A model generated the notes under the pieces. The model did not search any database. It had not been told where the DNA came from and was given only the letters and a program-made list of their open reading frames with translations. DNA of 64,000 nt from Trypanosoma brucei gambiense DAL972 (Eukaryota > Euglenozoa > Kinetoplastea > Trypanosomatida > Trypanosomatidae), in NCBI RefSeq assembly GCF_000210295.1, contig NC_026744.1, positions 310,001 to 374,000 of the forward strand, in the 5' to 3' direction. The stretch's first letter is position 1. The number at the start of each line of letters is the position of its first letter. Below, in pieces: positions 1 to 9,664 of this stretch. The translations under genes were made by a program, and so were the position numbers.

Positions 1-1
1 C

Positions 2-3000
2 AGGGTACACCATCTTGCCCTTATTGAGCTGGCGAAGATGAGGACTTTCTTGGACCCTGAGATATTCGGCATACCCATTAAAGATCTTCGTCTTGAAGGT
101 GACGTGGACTTCCGGAACGCGGAAATTAGTCGATATAAAAAATTAAAAAATGAGGCGAATGCTGATGTGAAAGACCTTGAAGTTTTAATGACAGCACGTG
201 CACTTGAGGTAGCGAGGGCTTTTGTTGCGCGAGAGAGAGCTTTTTTAGAGCCAGAACCACATGGGTTGTTGTTAGAGGAATTGCTTCTAGATACGCATAA
301 GGTGTTTACGGATTTGGAGAGGGAGCGCCGAGTGCTCCTCAAGGAGCCAGGATTGTGTGAAAACACTGTAAAAATCAAATCACTGCAGGACAAAATGAGA
401 GCTGTGGTCAACGAGTTGGCGGTAGCGTACGTTGCAGAGTCCCGTAAGTTCCTAGATCCTGCGCCAGAGGGTGTTCCGCTTGAGGAATTGTCTTTAGACT
501 CGAACGAGCTATTTATTGAATTGGAGAAAAGGCGGTTTGGGCTCCTGCGGGAGGGGAAGGGAGATGAGGGTGATCTTAAAGATGTCGAGAAAAGTATGCA
601 GGACTGCATTCGTGAGTTGGCTAAGGGGCTTTTGAAGGAAAATCGTGCCTATCTCAACCAAAAGCCATTAGGTATACCACTTGACTATCTACCCCTCAAC
701 AACGACAAGAAGCTCCGTGAATTAGAGAGGAAACGACGGGAACTTCTGAATACCTACGATAATGATTCTCCCCAAGTGAAGTCTATAGAGGGGATGATTA
801 TTAAGCGAATTGACAAAATTGCTGCTCGTTACCTTGAAGGAGAGCGCTCCTTTCTGGTTCCTTGTCCACAAACTGTTCCCCTGCGTTACTTGCCTCTTAA
901 CGCAGACACCAATTTTTGTTCCCTGGAACAGAGGCGGAGGGAGCTGCGCAGGGGAGGAGACACTGCCGAAGATGATGCAATGATAAAGGAACTGGAAATT
1001 CGTATAAATGATCGCGCTCATGAACTGGCTAAAGAGGTACTACACAATGGTCGGCTTTTTCTTCATCCTGAAATACTCGGTGTCGCAGTTTCTGATATTC
1101 CTTTGAGTGATCACGAACCGTTTGTTCAACTTGAAGAAGCTCTGAGAAGAATCAAGGTCGACAACCCAATAAACAGCTTTATGGAGGCTGACCTAAGGGA
1201 GAAATTAAAGCAGTGTGCGAGACAGGTAACTGAAAAGATGCTCGATGAAGAACGGAGTTTCTTGGATCAAAATCCTTTGGGTATTCCACTGAACAGTTTG
1301 ATGCTGAATTATGACCCGAAAATGCAAGAACTCGAGCGAGTGAGAAGGAAGAAACTGCGGGATAAAGTGGACGCTAACGAGGAGGAGAGGGAGATGGTGA
1401 GGCGCGTCAACGAGATGGCGGAGGAGGAATTACGCCGTCAACGCATGTACCTTCCAGCCACACCATTGGGAATCCCATTCCAGTACTTGGGTCTTGACAG
1501 CGATGGGAAATTTGACCAAATGGAAAATTTTCTACGCACATTGAAAAGGGATCCTCTGTCGAAAGAAAAAGCGATTCGTGATCAGGAGAACGCAAATAGG
1601 CAGTACGTATTTAAGACGGCAGCGGAATACAAACGAAGGGAGCGCGCGTATCTTAACCCCGAGCCTAATGGCGTTTCCCTTAAGCGGCTATCCCTAGATA
1701 CTGATCCCAAGTTTCAGAAGTTAGAACAAATGAGAAGAATGCTGATGCATAGCTCTGATTCAAATGATGCCCAAATTGGTCATTTGGAACATTTGGCTAA
1801 CGAATATGTGCTTCAACTCGCTTTGCAACAGCTCGGGTGGCAAGACGCAGAATTCCATGACAGAAATAGGCACCTCGCAGACGATTGGGTGCGCATTAGC
1901 GAACTATACCCTGAAGGTAAATACGTACCCTTTGAACCCACAAAAGCTAACGGTTGCTCGGTTGTCTCCGCGCCCAACGACGCAAGTTACCTGGCACCTT
2001 TTATCGCCGCTTTGAGCCGTTGTCCGGATATGCTAAGGCAATTATGTGATACAACATCACATCCCGTTAATGGTCCATATTCTTTCATCTTTTTTGATCC
2101 GAACAGCAACCCTGTTCGTGTTGACATTGATGACCGTGTGCCAGTGGATGCGAAGTGTGAGCCCAAGTTTACACGCGTGCCACACCGGTCTTGGTACCCG
2201 CTGCTGCTGGAGAAGGCATATGCGAAGTTTGTTGGTGGGTACGCAAAGCTCGACCAGTGCACACCACACGAAACCCTCCGTGATCTAACGGGCCGTCCAG
2301 TGCTGCATATCCCTTTTGATGATCGACTCGCAGATGCAGCGAATACGGGTGACTTCCGATCTGTGAAATTCTGGAAGGGGATTAAAAGGAACCTCGCGGC
2401 TGGAGATGTGATCACATGCATAAGCAACCACGAAAGTGTGGACGGCCTTCACTCTCAATGCAGTTACGCTCTCCTTAGTGTAATCGAAACTGTGCATGAA
2501 TCGAATGATGTCTCTGACATCGTGATCAAATTACACAACTGCTACTACGATAGCCCGACATACGACGGCCCACTGTGTAACGATGATGATAACTGGACCG
2601 ATGGTTTGAAGAGACTTTGCCATTATAATCCTGAGGAGGATGCACTTTACATACCTGTTCCTGTGTTTCTGCGTAACTTCTCGAGCATGCAGCGCTGTCA
2701 CATAAACTGTGGCGACCGTCTGACTGCGCCTGGTGAGTGGACTGGGGTAAGCTGTGGAGGAAACCCGAAGTTCACAACTTTCCGGAACAACCCCATCTAT
2801 CTTGTGGAAAACAAAACCTCCCGTCCCGTTACCATTCTTGCTGAGCTGCGGCATCATGCGCCAGCATACCGTGACCCTGACGATGTAAATCACTATCACC
2901 AGTCTGGGCTTGCACTGCTAAAGGCGATAAACACGCGTATGCCTGTGAGTCCGATCTTGACAAGTGTGACACACCGCTTTTTGCATAGGGGCATGATGTT

Positions 3001-4660
3001 GGATGCACGGGAGGTGTGTGCGCAAATGGAGTTGCCTCCGAGTACCACGTGCTATCTCGTCCCATATACTTTGGGTCGTGATAACTATGGAAAGTTTCAC
3101 ATATCTGTGTACCCCGGTCTTGCAAAGGTGAATCTTGCCCCTCTTCGAACTGCGGCTCTCTTTGCCTCTCCTGTTGTTATTTCTATGTCGTTGAAAACGG
3201 AACTGCGGAACGGTGTGAAGGTTGAGTTTGTTGTGAGTAGAGCATGTGATGCTCATGTTTTGCTTTGTCAGAGACGACCAAAGGTTATTGATGTATGTAA
3301 AAGTGATTTACTCGGTGATTTCAGTGTTAACATGGCAGTTTATGATGAAAATGGNNNNNNNNNNNNNNNNNNNNNNNNNNNNNNNNNNNNNNNNNNNNNN
3401 NNNNNNNNNNNNNNNNNNNNNNNNNNNNNNNNNNNNNNNNNNNNNNNNNNNNNNATCAAATTACACTACTGCTACTACGATAGCCCGACATACGACGGCC
3501 CACTGTGTAACGATGATGATAACTGGACCGATGGTTTGAAGAGACTTTGCCATTATAATCCTGAGGAGGATGCACTTTACATACCTGTTCCTGTGTTTCT
3601 GCGTAACTTCTCGAGCATGCAGCGCTGTCACATAAACTGTGGCGACCGTCTGACTGCGCCTGGTGAGTGGACTGGGGTAAGCTGTGGAGGAAACCCGAAG
3701 TTCACAACTTTCCGGAACAACCCCATCTATCTTGTGGAAAACAAAACCTCCCGTCCCGTTACCATTCTTGCTGAGCTGCGGCATCATGCGCCAGCATACC
3801 GTGACCCTGACGATGTAAATCACTATCACCAGTCTGGGCTTGCACTGCTAAAGGCGATAAACACGCGTATGCCTGTGAGTCCGATCTTGACAAATGTGAC
3901 ACACCGCTTTTTGCATAGGGGCATGATGTTGGATGCACGGGAGGTGTGTGCGCAAATGGAGTTGCCTCCGAGTACCACGTGCTATCTCGTCCCATATACT
4001 TTGGGTCGTGATAACTATGGAAAGTTTCACATATCTGTGTACCCCGGTCTTGCAAAGGTGAATCTTGCCCCTCTTCGAACTGCGGCTCTCTTTGCCTCTC
4101 CTGTTGTTATTTCTATGTCGTTGAAAACGGAACTGCGGAACGGTGTGAAGGTTGAGTTTGTTGTGAGTAGAGCATGTGATGCTCATGTTTTGCTTTGTCA
4201 GAGACGACCAAAGGTTATTGATGTATGTAAAAGTGATTTACTCGGTGATTTCAGTGTTAACATGGCAGTTTATGATGAAAATGGAATCCTGTTGATGAAC
4301 ACAGGGGAGCCTAGGAATGCGCGGGAGGTTGCGGTTTCCTTCCGAGTTCCCCAGCAAGGTTTGTATTCTGCTGTAATTATGGCTCTTGGCGTGGATCGCC
4401 GAGGAAATCATAGAGGATGTCCCTGCCACCTAACGATATTTACGTCGAAAAAAGCGAAAGTGAGACTCCTTGGTACGGTCCCTAATTTTCCTAGGCGTGC
4501 AACACCAAGAACCTCTATCCGAAGTCAGTCAGCGGAAATCATGACACCAGTTAGTTTAACACCAAGAGACGGTCCCAAAACTGCAGGTTCGTTTCATTTG
4601 CCGTATATTTCCGGTGGACAGTCAACGACAGACTCTCGTTTTGTAATGGGCATAAGATGA
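2..4660 (+). CDS. GM6-type calpain-like protein with 68-aa-class repeats (5' partial, interrupted by gap)
   Basis: The frame is already open at base 2, before the first ATG at 38, so the gene begins upstream of the window. The first ~610 residues after that ATG hold nine degenerate repeats of 63-69 aa. Each carries a core like F/Y-L-x-P-x-P-x-G-I/V-P-L-x-x-L-x-L-(D/N); the cores start near residues 4, 69, 138, 205, 272, 341, 408, 471 and 538. This is the GM6 repeat architecture. A calpain-like cysteine peptidase region follows (from about base 1900), then calpain domain III-like sequence and a C-terminal beta-rich domain. The catalytic triad looks lost: the Cys position reads N-D-A-S-Y (1976-1990) and the His position reads Q-C-S-Y (Cys at 2459-2461). 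It is probably a structural flagellum-attachment protein, as known for T. brucei ClpGM6, rather than a protease. Bases 3355-3454 are N, and the flanks repeat in frame, so the true protein is probably about 310 residues shorter than the translated frame. Confidence 0.85.
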   Translation, partial: RVHHLALIELAKMRTFLDPEIFGIPIKDLRLEGDVDFRNAEISRYKKLKNEANADVKDLEVLMTARALEVARAFVARERAFLEPEPHGLLLEELLLDTHKVFTDLERERRVLLKEPGLCENTVKIKSLQDKMRAVVNELAVAYVAESRKFLDPAPEGVPLEELSLDSNELFIELEKRRFGLLREGKGDEGDLKDVEKSMQDCIRELAKGLLKENRAYLNQKPLGIPLDYLPLNNDKKLRELERKRRELLNTYDNDSPQVKSIEGMIIKRIDKIAARYLEGERSFLVPCPQTVPLRYLPLNADTNFCSLEQRRRELRRGGDTAEDDAMIKELEIRINDRAHELAKEVLHNGRLFLHPEILGVAVSDIPLSDHEPFVQLEEALRRIKVDNPINSFMEADLREKLKQCARQVTEKMLDEERSFLDQNPLGIPLNSLMLNYDPKMQELERVRRKKLRDKVDANEEEREMVRRVNEMAEEELRRQRMYLPATPLGIPFQYLGLDSDGKFDQMENFLRTLKRDPLSKEKAIRDQENANRQYVFKTAAEYKRRERAYLNPEPNGVSLKRLSLDTDPKFQKLEQMRRMLMHSSDSNDAQIGHLEHLANEYVLQLALQQLGWQDAEFHDRNRHLADDWVRISELYPEGKYVPFEPTKANGCSVVSAPNDASYLAPFIAALSRCPDMLRQLCDTTSHPVNGPYSFIFFDPNSNPVRVDIDDRVPVDAKCEPKFTRVPHRSWYPLLLEKAYAKFVGGYAKLDQCTPHETLRDLTGRPVLHIPFDDRLADAANTGDFRSVKFWKGIKRNLAAGDVITCISNHESVDGLHSQCSYALLSVIETVHESNDVSDIVIKLHNCYYDSPTYDGPLCNDDDNWTDGLKRLCHYNPEEDALYIPVPVFLRNFSSMQRCHINCGDRLTAPGEWTGVSCGGNPKFTTFRNNPIYLVENKTSRPVTILAELRHHAPAYRDPDDVNHYHQSGLALLKAINTRMPVSPILTSVTHRFLHRGMMLDAREVCAQMELPPSTTCYLVPYTLGRDNYGKFHISVYPGLAKVNLAPLRTAALFASPVVISMSLKTELRNGVKVEFVVSRACDAHVLLCQRRPKVIDVCKSDLLGDFSVNMAVYDENXXXXXXXXXXXXXXXXXXXXXXXXXXXXXXXXXXIKLHYCYYDSPTYDGPLCNDDDNWTDGLKRLCHYNPEEDALYIPVPVFLRNFSSMQRCHINCGDRLTAPGEWTGVSCGGNPKFTTFRNNPIYLVENKTSRPVTILAELRHHAPAYRDPDDVNHYHQSGLALLKAINTRMPVSPILTNVTHRFLHRGMMLDAREVCAQMELPPSTTCYLVPYTLGRDNYGKFHISVYPGLAKVNLAPLRTAALFASPVVISMSLKTELRNGVKVEFVVSRACDAHVLLCQRRPKVIDVCKSDLLGDFSVNMAVYDENGILLMNTGEPRNAREVAVSFRVPQQGLYSAVIMALGVDRRGNHRGCPCHLTIFTSKKAKVRLLGTVPNFPRRATPRTSIRSQSAEIMTPVSLTPRDGPKTAGSFHLPYISGGQSTTDSRFVMGIR
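2525..3354 (+). repeat. Upstream copy of 830-bp duplicate flanking the gap
   Basis: Matches 3455-4284 at a constant offset of 930 bases (310 codons, in frame). By eye I find only two differences, 2537 (a versus t) and 2964 (g versus a). It encodes the calpain domain III-like region. Confidence 0.95.
3355..3454. other. Assembly gap (100 N)
   Basis: Exactly 100 consecutive N inside the calpain-like gene. A round 100 usually denotes a gap of unknown length. The 830 bases before it recur immediately after it, which suggests two overlapping contig ends that were not merged. Confidence 0.98.
3455..4284 (+). repeat. Downstream copy of 830-bp duplicate flanking the gap
   Basis: Second copy of 2525-3354. 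The copies differ at 3467 (Asn codon to Tyr codon) and 3894 (Ser to Asn). It runs on without a break into the unique C-terminal part of the gene, so this copy is joined to the true 3' end. Confidence 0.95.
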
Positions 4661-6844
4661 TTTTTTTTTCCAGCCTCCAGGCAAGTGAAACCATCGTTAT
4701 CGTTTTTTTTGTTTTTGTGATCGTTTTTTTTTTGTTCTGTCGTCTCTTTCGTCATTTTGTGTGGGATCCTCAAAGTATAAGTGCTTTTTTTTCTTTCTTT
4801 CGACGGCCTTGTCACGCGGTCGACATCGTATTATCGTAGCGCAAATGCGCGATTAATGTTTTCATTCTTTGTACTGATGCACCCAACGGCGACAAGTATA
4901 GTAATATTCTACCACTATTCTTCGCAAACGCACTTTCCCCCCTTTTTTATTTGTAGTGTGTTAAAATGGTAGCAGTTTGCTGACTTGCGTGTGTATGAGG
5001 TATATACCTTCATTCTATTTGTTATACTCGCTTTTTTGCTATATTCGTTATATTCTTTGCCATTTTACCTCCTTTACTCTTAGCAAGTGTCCACTTTTCC
5101 GTATACTTACTCACTTTTTTTTTACACGTGTTCCTCTCTTTTTTTTTTTCTTGAGTGTAATATCTTGCCCTTACATGTTTGTATTTATTTAACCTTTATC
5201 ACCGTACGCTTCGTTGGCCAGATGATTGTAGTTTCCGCCCTATGATTTTTAGCTTCTTTTTTTTTGTGTGTGTGCTTTGCGTTCACACTTTTATGCGACG
5301 CATTTATTCCGTTGTATCGATCATTTTGTATCGTGTCACTGTAACATCAACAACGGACAATTAAAACGAATTTGTTCACATATTTATCACTCGTCCGCCG
5401 CTTTCAAGAATTTTTTTAAAAAACAATTTTTACCGCTAGTTTGCGTAATTTAATTCTTCCTAAAGGTGGTTCAGGAACTGTAACGGGTCTGATGGGACAT
5501 AAAATACTTTTTTAAAAAAAAAGAAAAGGAAGGAAGAAAAAAATTAAAAAAAAGAAAAATGACGCTGCAATAACTGACAGCCTCTCATTTATTTCGTCAT
5601 TTCTTTTACATGCGCTTGTGTTTATTATTTTCGTATCTTTATGAAGGGGGAAAGAGAGAAGGATAATTCGGCATTGGGCATTTGAAGGAAATGACAGGAA
5701 GGGTGGTGAAGGGAATTGTTTCGTTTTCATTTTGAAGTAGAGACAATAATCGCAAATAAACGGTATTATTATTATTATTTAGTGCTTTGTTTCAAAAATA
5801 CGGACCTCTTTTTTTTTTTTGTATGTGTGTTTTCTTATTTTGATTTTCCTATTTTTTCTCCTCCTTTTTTTTTAAAAAAAGAAACTTTATCTGCCCTGTT
5901 TTTTTTTTAATTCCACAGGAACAGATGCACGTTTTGTTGATGCAACGGCAATTGATGCGGATTTTAAGCATATCAGCACGCTGCCATAGTCCAAAGAGGG
6001 AGTAAAGCATCATCTAATGTTTTTATTTTGAGTATTTATTTGGTATTCCCTTACACACTATTTTTTTTTCGGGTCTATTTCCCTGTCGCCGACCGTTTTT
6101 TTTTCCCCCCCTCTTTCATTCTATTTTTTCTATTTTCATTGTTAGTGAACCAATGATATCAAGATTATTTATACTTTTTGTTGTTATTGAACAAGTGCGA
6201 ATTGTTTTATTCCAAATCCAATTCCTTCAAGGTGCTTTAAAAAAAAAAAAATATTATTACTCTTCATGTTAACATTAGAGTTGAATATTTTATTGTTCCC
6301 TCTTCTTTTCCCTTGCTGTTTTTTCTTCCTTCTCGTTGGGGAACCAAAACGTGCTGAACCAAAAAAAAAACAATCAACAAAAGGGAAGGTGTAGGACAAT
6401 AGGAAAGATTAGAAAGACCAGAGAAAGAAGCCGAATCAGTACGAAGGCCAAACAGAGAGAGATTGCAATAGTTAAATAAGAGAGAAATAAGCAAGAAGAA
6501 GGATAACGCGGTTTCATACGTTTATTTTTTGTGTGGTCCTGACAACACTGGACTCTTTGTGTTTAAAACAAATTTACTGGTACTTGTGTGACCAAGTGTG
6601 TCGAGCCATTAAAACGCATAGGACATTAGACAACTAAGAGAACAAGGAAGAGGTTTAAGTTGAACAAAGAGGGTTATTGTGAACAGAAAATATCATCACT
6701 GTACCGCCGAGATAAATCTAAAAACAAAAAAAAATAGAAATTAACAACCCTTTCCTCCAGAGAAAAAAAAAGAGGAAAAGAAGAAGGCGAAAGAAGAGTC
6801 AAAATAAACAATCAAGATATTGGTGGTAGAAAGTGTTTTGAATC
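4661..6844 (+). other. Intergenic spacer, calpain-like gene to RSP3
   Basis: 2.2 kb of T-rich low-complexity sequence with no supported gene. It holds the calpain-like 3' UTR and the RSP3 5' UTR. T/A junction tracts lie at 5411-5423, 5508-5522 and 5865-5880. Short ATG frames on both strands are homopolymer-rich and look non-coding. Confidence 0.8.
6293..6383 (+). promoter_or_regulatory. Probable trans-splice acceptor for RSP3
   Basis: A C/T-rich run at 6293-6335 is followed by its first AG at 6382-6383. No ATG is seen between this AG and the RSP3 start at 6845, which supports a 5' UTR of about 460 nt. Confidence 0.45.
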
Positions 6845-7843
6845 ATGCAAGGACAAAACCAAGCAGCAGTGGATGGCACCATGGCCTACACCTTTCAGCA
6901 CCCACCACAGGGGTTCTTACACGCACAATACAGGGATCCTCACAGCAGTGTAGGCCGTAAGCAATATGCCAATATTATGCATGACCGTCGTGTGTATCGC
7001 GGGAATACGTACGCCGCCGTGCCCATGTCAACATATGCGCGAGACGAGGAAGAGCGAGTGGTTCGCGAGGCAAACAGACGTCGCAAGGAACTTCAGCAGC
7101 GGGCCACTTCTATAAAGCGTCGTAAAGAACTTGATGCAGCCCAACGGAAACTTGCGACTCCGCCCCCCGTTGTTGGACGGCAGCACATAGAAGTACAAAC
7201 GGAGGAATTCCTCGAGGAACTGAAGGATGAGGTGGAAGTGGTTCAGCAGGAAACACAAACTGATCCCCTTCTCGACCGCCCTGCGACACCACCGTATGTT
7301 CCTGTAAAGTCTGGTCGTGATGCGGAGTCGCAAATTAATGAAGGAGATTTGTTTCACTTCGACGACGCCGTTGACCCGATTCTCGATGTTATGGTTGGAA
7401 AGACACTTGAACAAGCGATGTTGGAGGTATTGCAGGAGGAAGAACTGGAACTTCTGCGGCAGCAGCAACTGGAGTTTGAGCAACGACGCAAGGAGGAGTT
7501 ACTGGAGGCACAGCGACTTGAAGCTCGTGAGAAACGCCTCTTTGAGGAGAAGGAGCGGCGGAAAAAGCAGGAAATCGAGCGCATCAAGCGCGAGAAGGCT
7601 ACACGCGAGAAGCTCCAGGCCCGTCAGTTTGCCAAGATGTATTTAATGAACCTCGAAAACCGTGTCTTTGCAAGGCTTCAGGATGAGGGCTGGTTTCGTG
7701 ATCGCGTATTACACGAGGTGGAGTTTGACTTCTTCCCGTGGCTCATGGATCAGGTCGCGGTGGAACTTGAAAAGAAGCAGCGGGCGCGTGTGTTGGTAGA
7801 CGATCTCATTCGCCAAGTAGTTGCCATACAGTTGAATAGCTGA
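6845..7843 (+). CDS. RSP3: Radial spoke protein 3 (RSP3) homologue
   Basis: 332 aa. RSP3 is the dimeric stalk protein that docks the radial spoke to the axonemal doublet and binds PKA regulatory-type (RIIa) domains. The RSP3 signature is clear: an I-E-V-Q-T-E-E-F-L-E-E-L segment near residue 115, a Q-T-D-P-x-x-D-R-P-x-x-P-x-x-x-P segment near 138-153, and a V-G-K-T-L-E-Q-A-x-L-E-V segment near 183-195. A long charged coiled coil runs to about residue 265. The length is near the conserved core and shorter than Chlamydomonas RSP3. The ATG at 6845 is the first after the probable splice acceptor. It acts in the 9+2 flagellum; DNAAF3 in this window belongs to the same organelle. The family assignment is firm. 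Confidence 0.9.
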   Translation: MQGQNQAAVDGTMAYTFQHPPQGFLHAQYRDPHSSVGRKQYANIMHDRRVYRGNTYAAVPMSTYARDEEERVVREANRRRKELQQRATSIKRRKELDAAQRKLATPPPVVGRQHIEVQTEEFLEELKDEVEVVQQETQTDPLLDRPATPPYVPVKSGRDAESQINEGDLFHFDDAVDPILDVMVGKTLEQAMLEVLQEEELELLRQQQLEFEQRRKEELLEAQRLEAREKRLFEEKERRKKQEIERIKREKATREKLQARQFAKMYLMNLENRVFARLQDEGWFRDRVLHEVEFDFFPWLMDQVAVELEKKQRARVLVDDLIRQVVAIQLNS

Positions 7844-8923
7844 GATATAAATAAATAAAATATGTGTATTTACATGTATTTATTCACTTTTTCTACTGTT
7901 GGAGAGGTAAAGGGAGAGTATGCACTGACCAACGGCGAGTGCTGTGGTTAAGCGGCACGATACAATGAAGGGAAGCGAAGGAGGAGCGGGATATCGTCGG
8001 CCCGCAACCGGTTAGAGCAGAAATAATGAATGAAAGACACGTGAGAAGGAAAGAGGATGCTAGATGTTAATCTTTTCCTTTAAGCGATTCCATCCTCTCT
8101 TCTGCTGCACTCTCTACTTGTACGATGTCAATTTCTCACTCCTTCAACTTTTTAGGCTTGTGAATTTGCTCGCTATTTTTATCATCCTTTTTGTTTTTGT
8201 GTGTGTGTGTGTTTGTGGTTGTCGCCTTTCTTCCTACAGTCACCGCCCCCCTATTCGCTTCTCTTTCGGATCACGCTCTCCTTCTCGTCATTTGAGCATA
8301 TGTCACCGCCAGTGTTATTGGCATGTTTCAGAGAGTTAAACCATTTCAAACTTTCTTTTTACTGCAGACGCTGTGTAGAATGGTTAGAGACAAGTTTATG
8401 GCTGGAAATGGCGAGAAACTTATTGTTGATCTTCTTACGGTGCTGCTGCTTCCGCAAATAGTTGTTTTACTCGCCGTCTTCACATGAGACTGTTTTGTTT
8501 CGTTTTTTTGCAATTTTCTCACCAACAGTCGCTTTTGTCGTTGCGTGTGCGAAGTCATTTTTTTTTTTTTTTTGATTCGTGCCGTGTCGTGTTCGGTCAT
8601 ATTTTCTTTGTGTGTGCTTGTGACGTCTTTTCTTCGTTCCGTTTCATGTAGTTGAAGCTATTGAGGGAACAAGCGTATATGTAAAGCACTCGTGCACAAA
8701 GAAATCTTTAAAGGAAAAACGAAAGAGAGAAAAAACACGTGTCAACTCTTGAGGTAATTCAGAGAGGCTACATGTATATTTATAGCAGTTCTGTCACTAC
8801 CAAGATTGCCATGCACGTGAAGAAGAAAAAAAAAAGGGAAGCTGAGGGGTACTTGTATATTGAGGGATGATAATTAGGAGGGGGTGAAACATGAGACAGC
8901 ACCTTCATGTTTAATATAAGAAT

Positions 8924-8943
8924 TATATATATATATATATATA
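8924..8943. repeat. (TA)10 microsatellite
   Basis: Uninterrupted alternating TA in the RSP3-VPS18 spacer. Confidence 0.9.
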
Positions 8944-9382
8944 CTCTTATTAAAAAAAAAAACTCTTAGCCTCTTCTATTGTGCTCCTCTCACATCTACT
9001 CTCCTTCGGTACCTTTACCTTACCCTCGCTTTCTTTTTTCTTTTTTCTTTTCCTTTTTTGTTTGATTTGTTTGACTGAGTGTTTTCTATTGGTGGTGTTG
9101 TTGTGGCGGTTGTTGTTGTTTGGCACTCTACTGTCGTGCACCGGATGTGTCTCATTCTAGAAAAGAAATCAGTTTTTTTTTTTAAATTCAATATACATAT
9201 ATGTATATATCTTTTATTTGTCCATTTATTGTTATTATTATTTTTTGGGGGAGTGTGGGGGGAGAAATGTCATTGTAGAAGCCATCGCTTGTGGTTGCTG
9301 GTTTCTTCTTCCTCCACCCCCAGTGCACGATATGTTGATGGTGCTATGAAATTCTTTGTTAGCCGGTTAACGTAATTTTACA

Positions 9383-9437
9383 TCCTCTTCTTCTTCTTTC
9401 CCCCTCGGTCGTTTCCGCTACTCGCATTTCATTCCAG
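9383..9437 (+). promoter_or_regulatory. Probable trans-splice acceptor for VPS18
   Basis: A long C/T run (9383-9435) ends in AG at 9436-9437. A second T-run with AG lies near 9549-9569. There is no ATG between either site and the start at 9665, so the start choice does not depend on which is used. Confidence 0.5.
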
Positions 9438-9664
9438 TTATATACGCTACGGTTTGAGATACTCAACCGCTTCCTGCATCGCAAAACTGCAAGCGGAAGA
9501 AGCAAGCTCGAAAAAGGGAGGTACAAAAGGGTTTGCTTCAAGAACTGTTTTTTTTTTTTTGCTACAAGTTGTTGACCGACACCAGGACACAAAAAAACCG
9601 GAGAATCACCGTCTGAGCCGTTCCGAGTTTCAAAAAAGGAAAACAAAAAAAAAAAGGCGGTAGT

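Larger units (their letters stand above)
7844..9664 (+). other. Intergenic spacer, RSP3 to VPS18
   Basis: 1.8 kb without a supported gene. It holds a (TA)10 run at 8924-8943, GT-rich and T-rich stretches, and two candidate acceptors before VPS18. The small open frames are low-complexity and on inconsistent strands. Confidence 0.75.
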
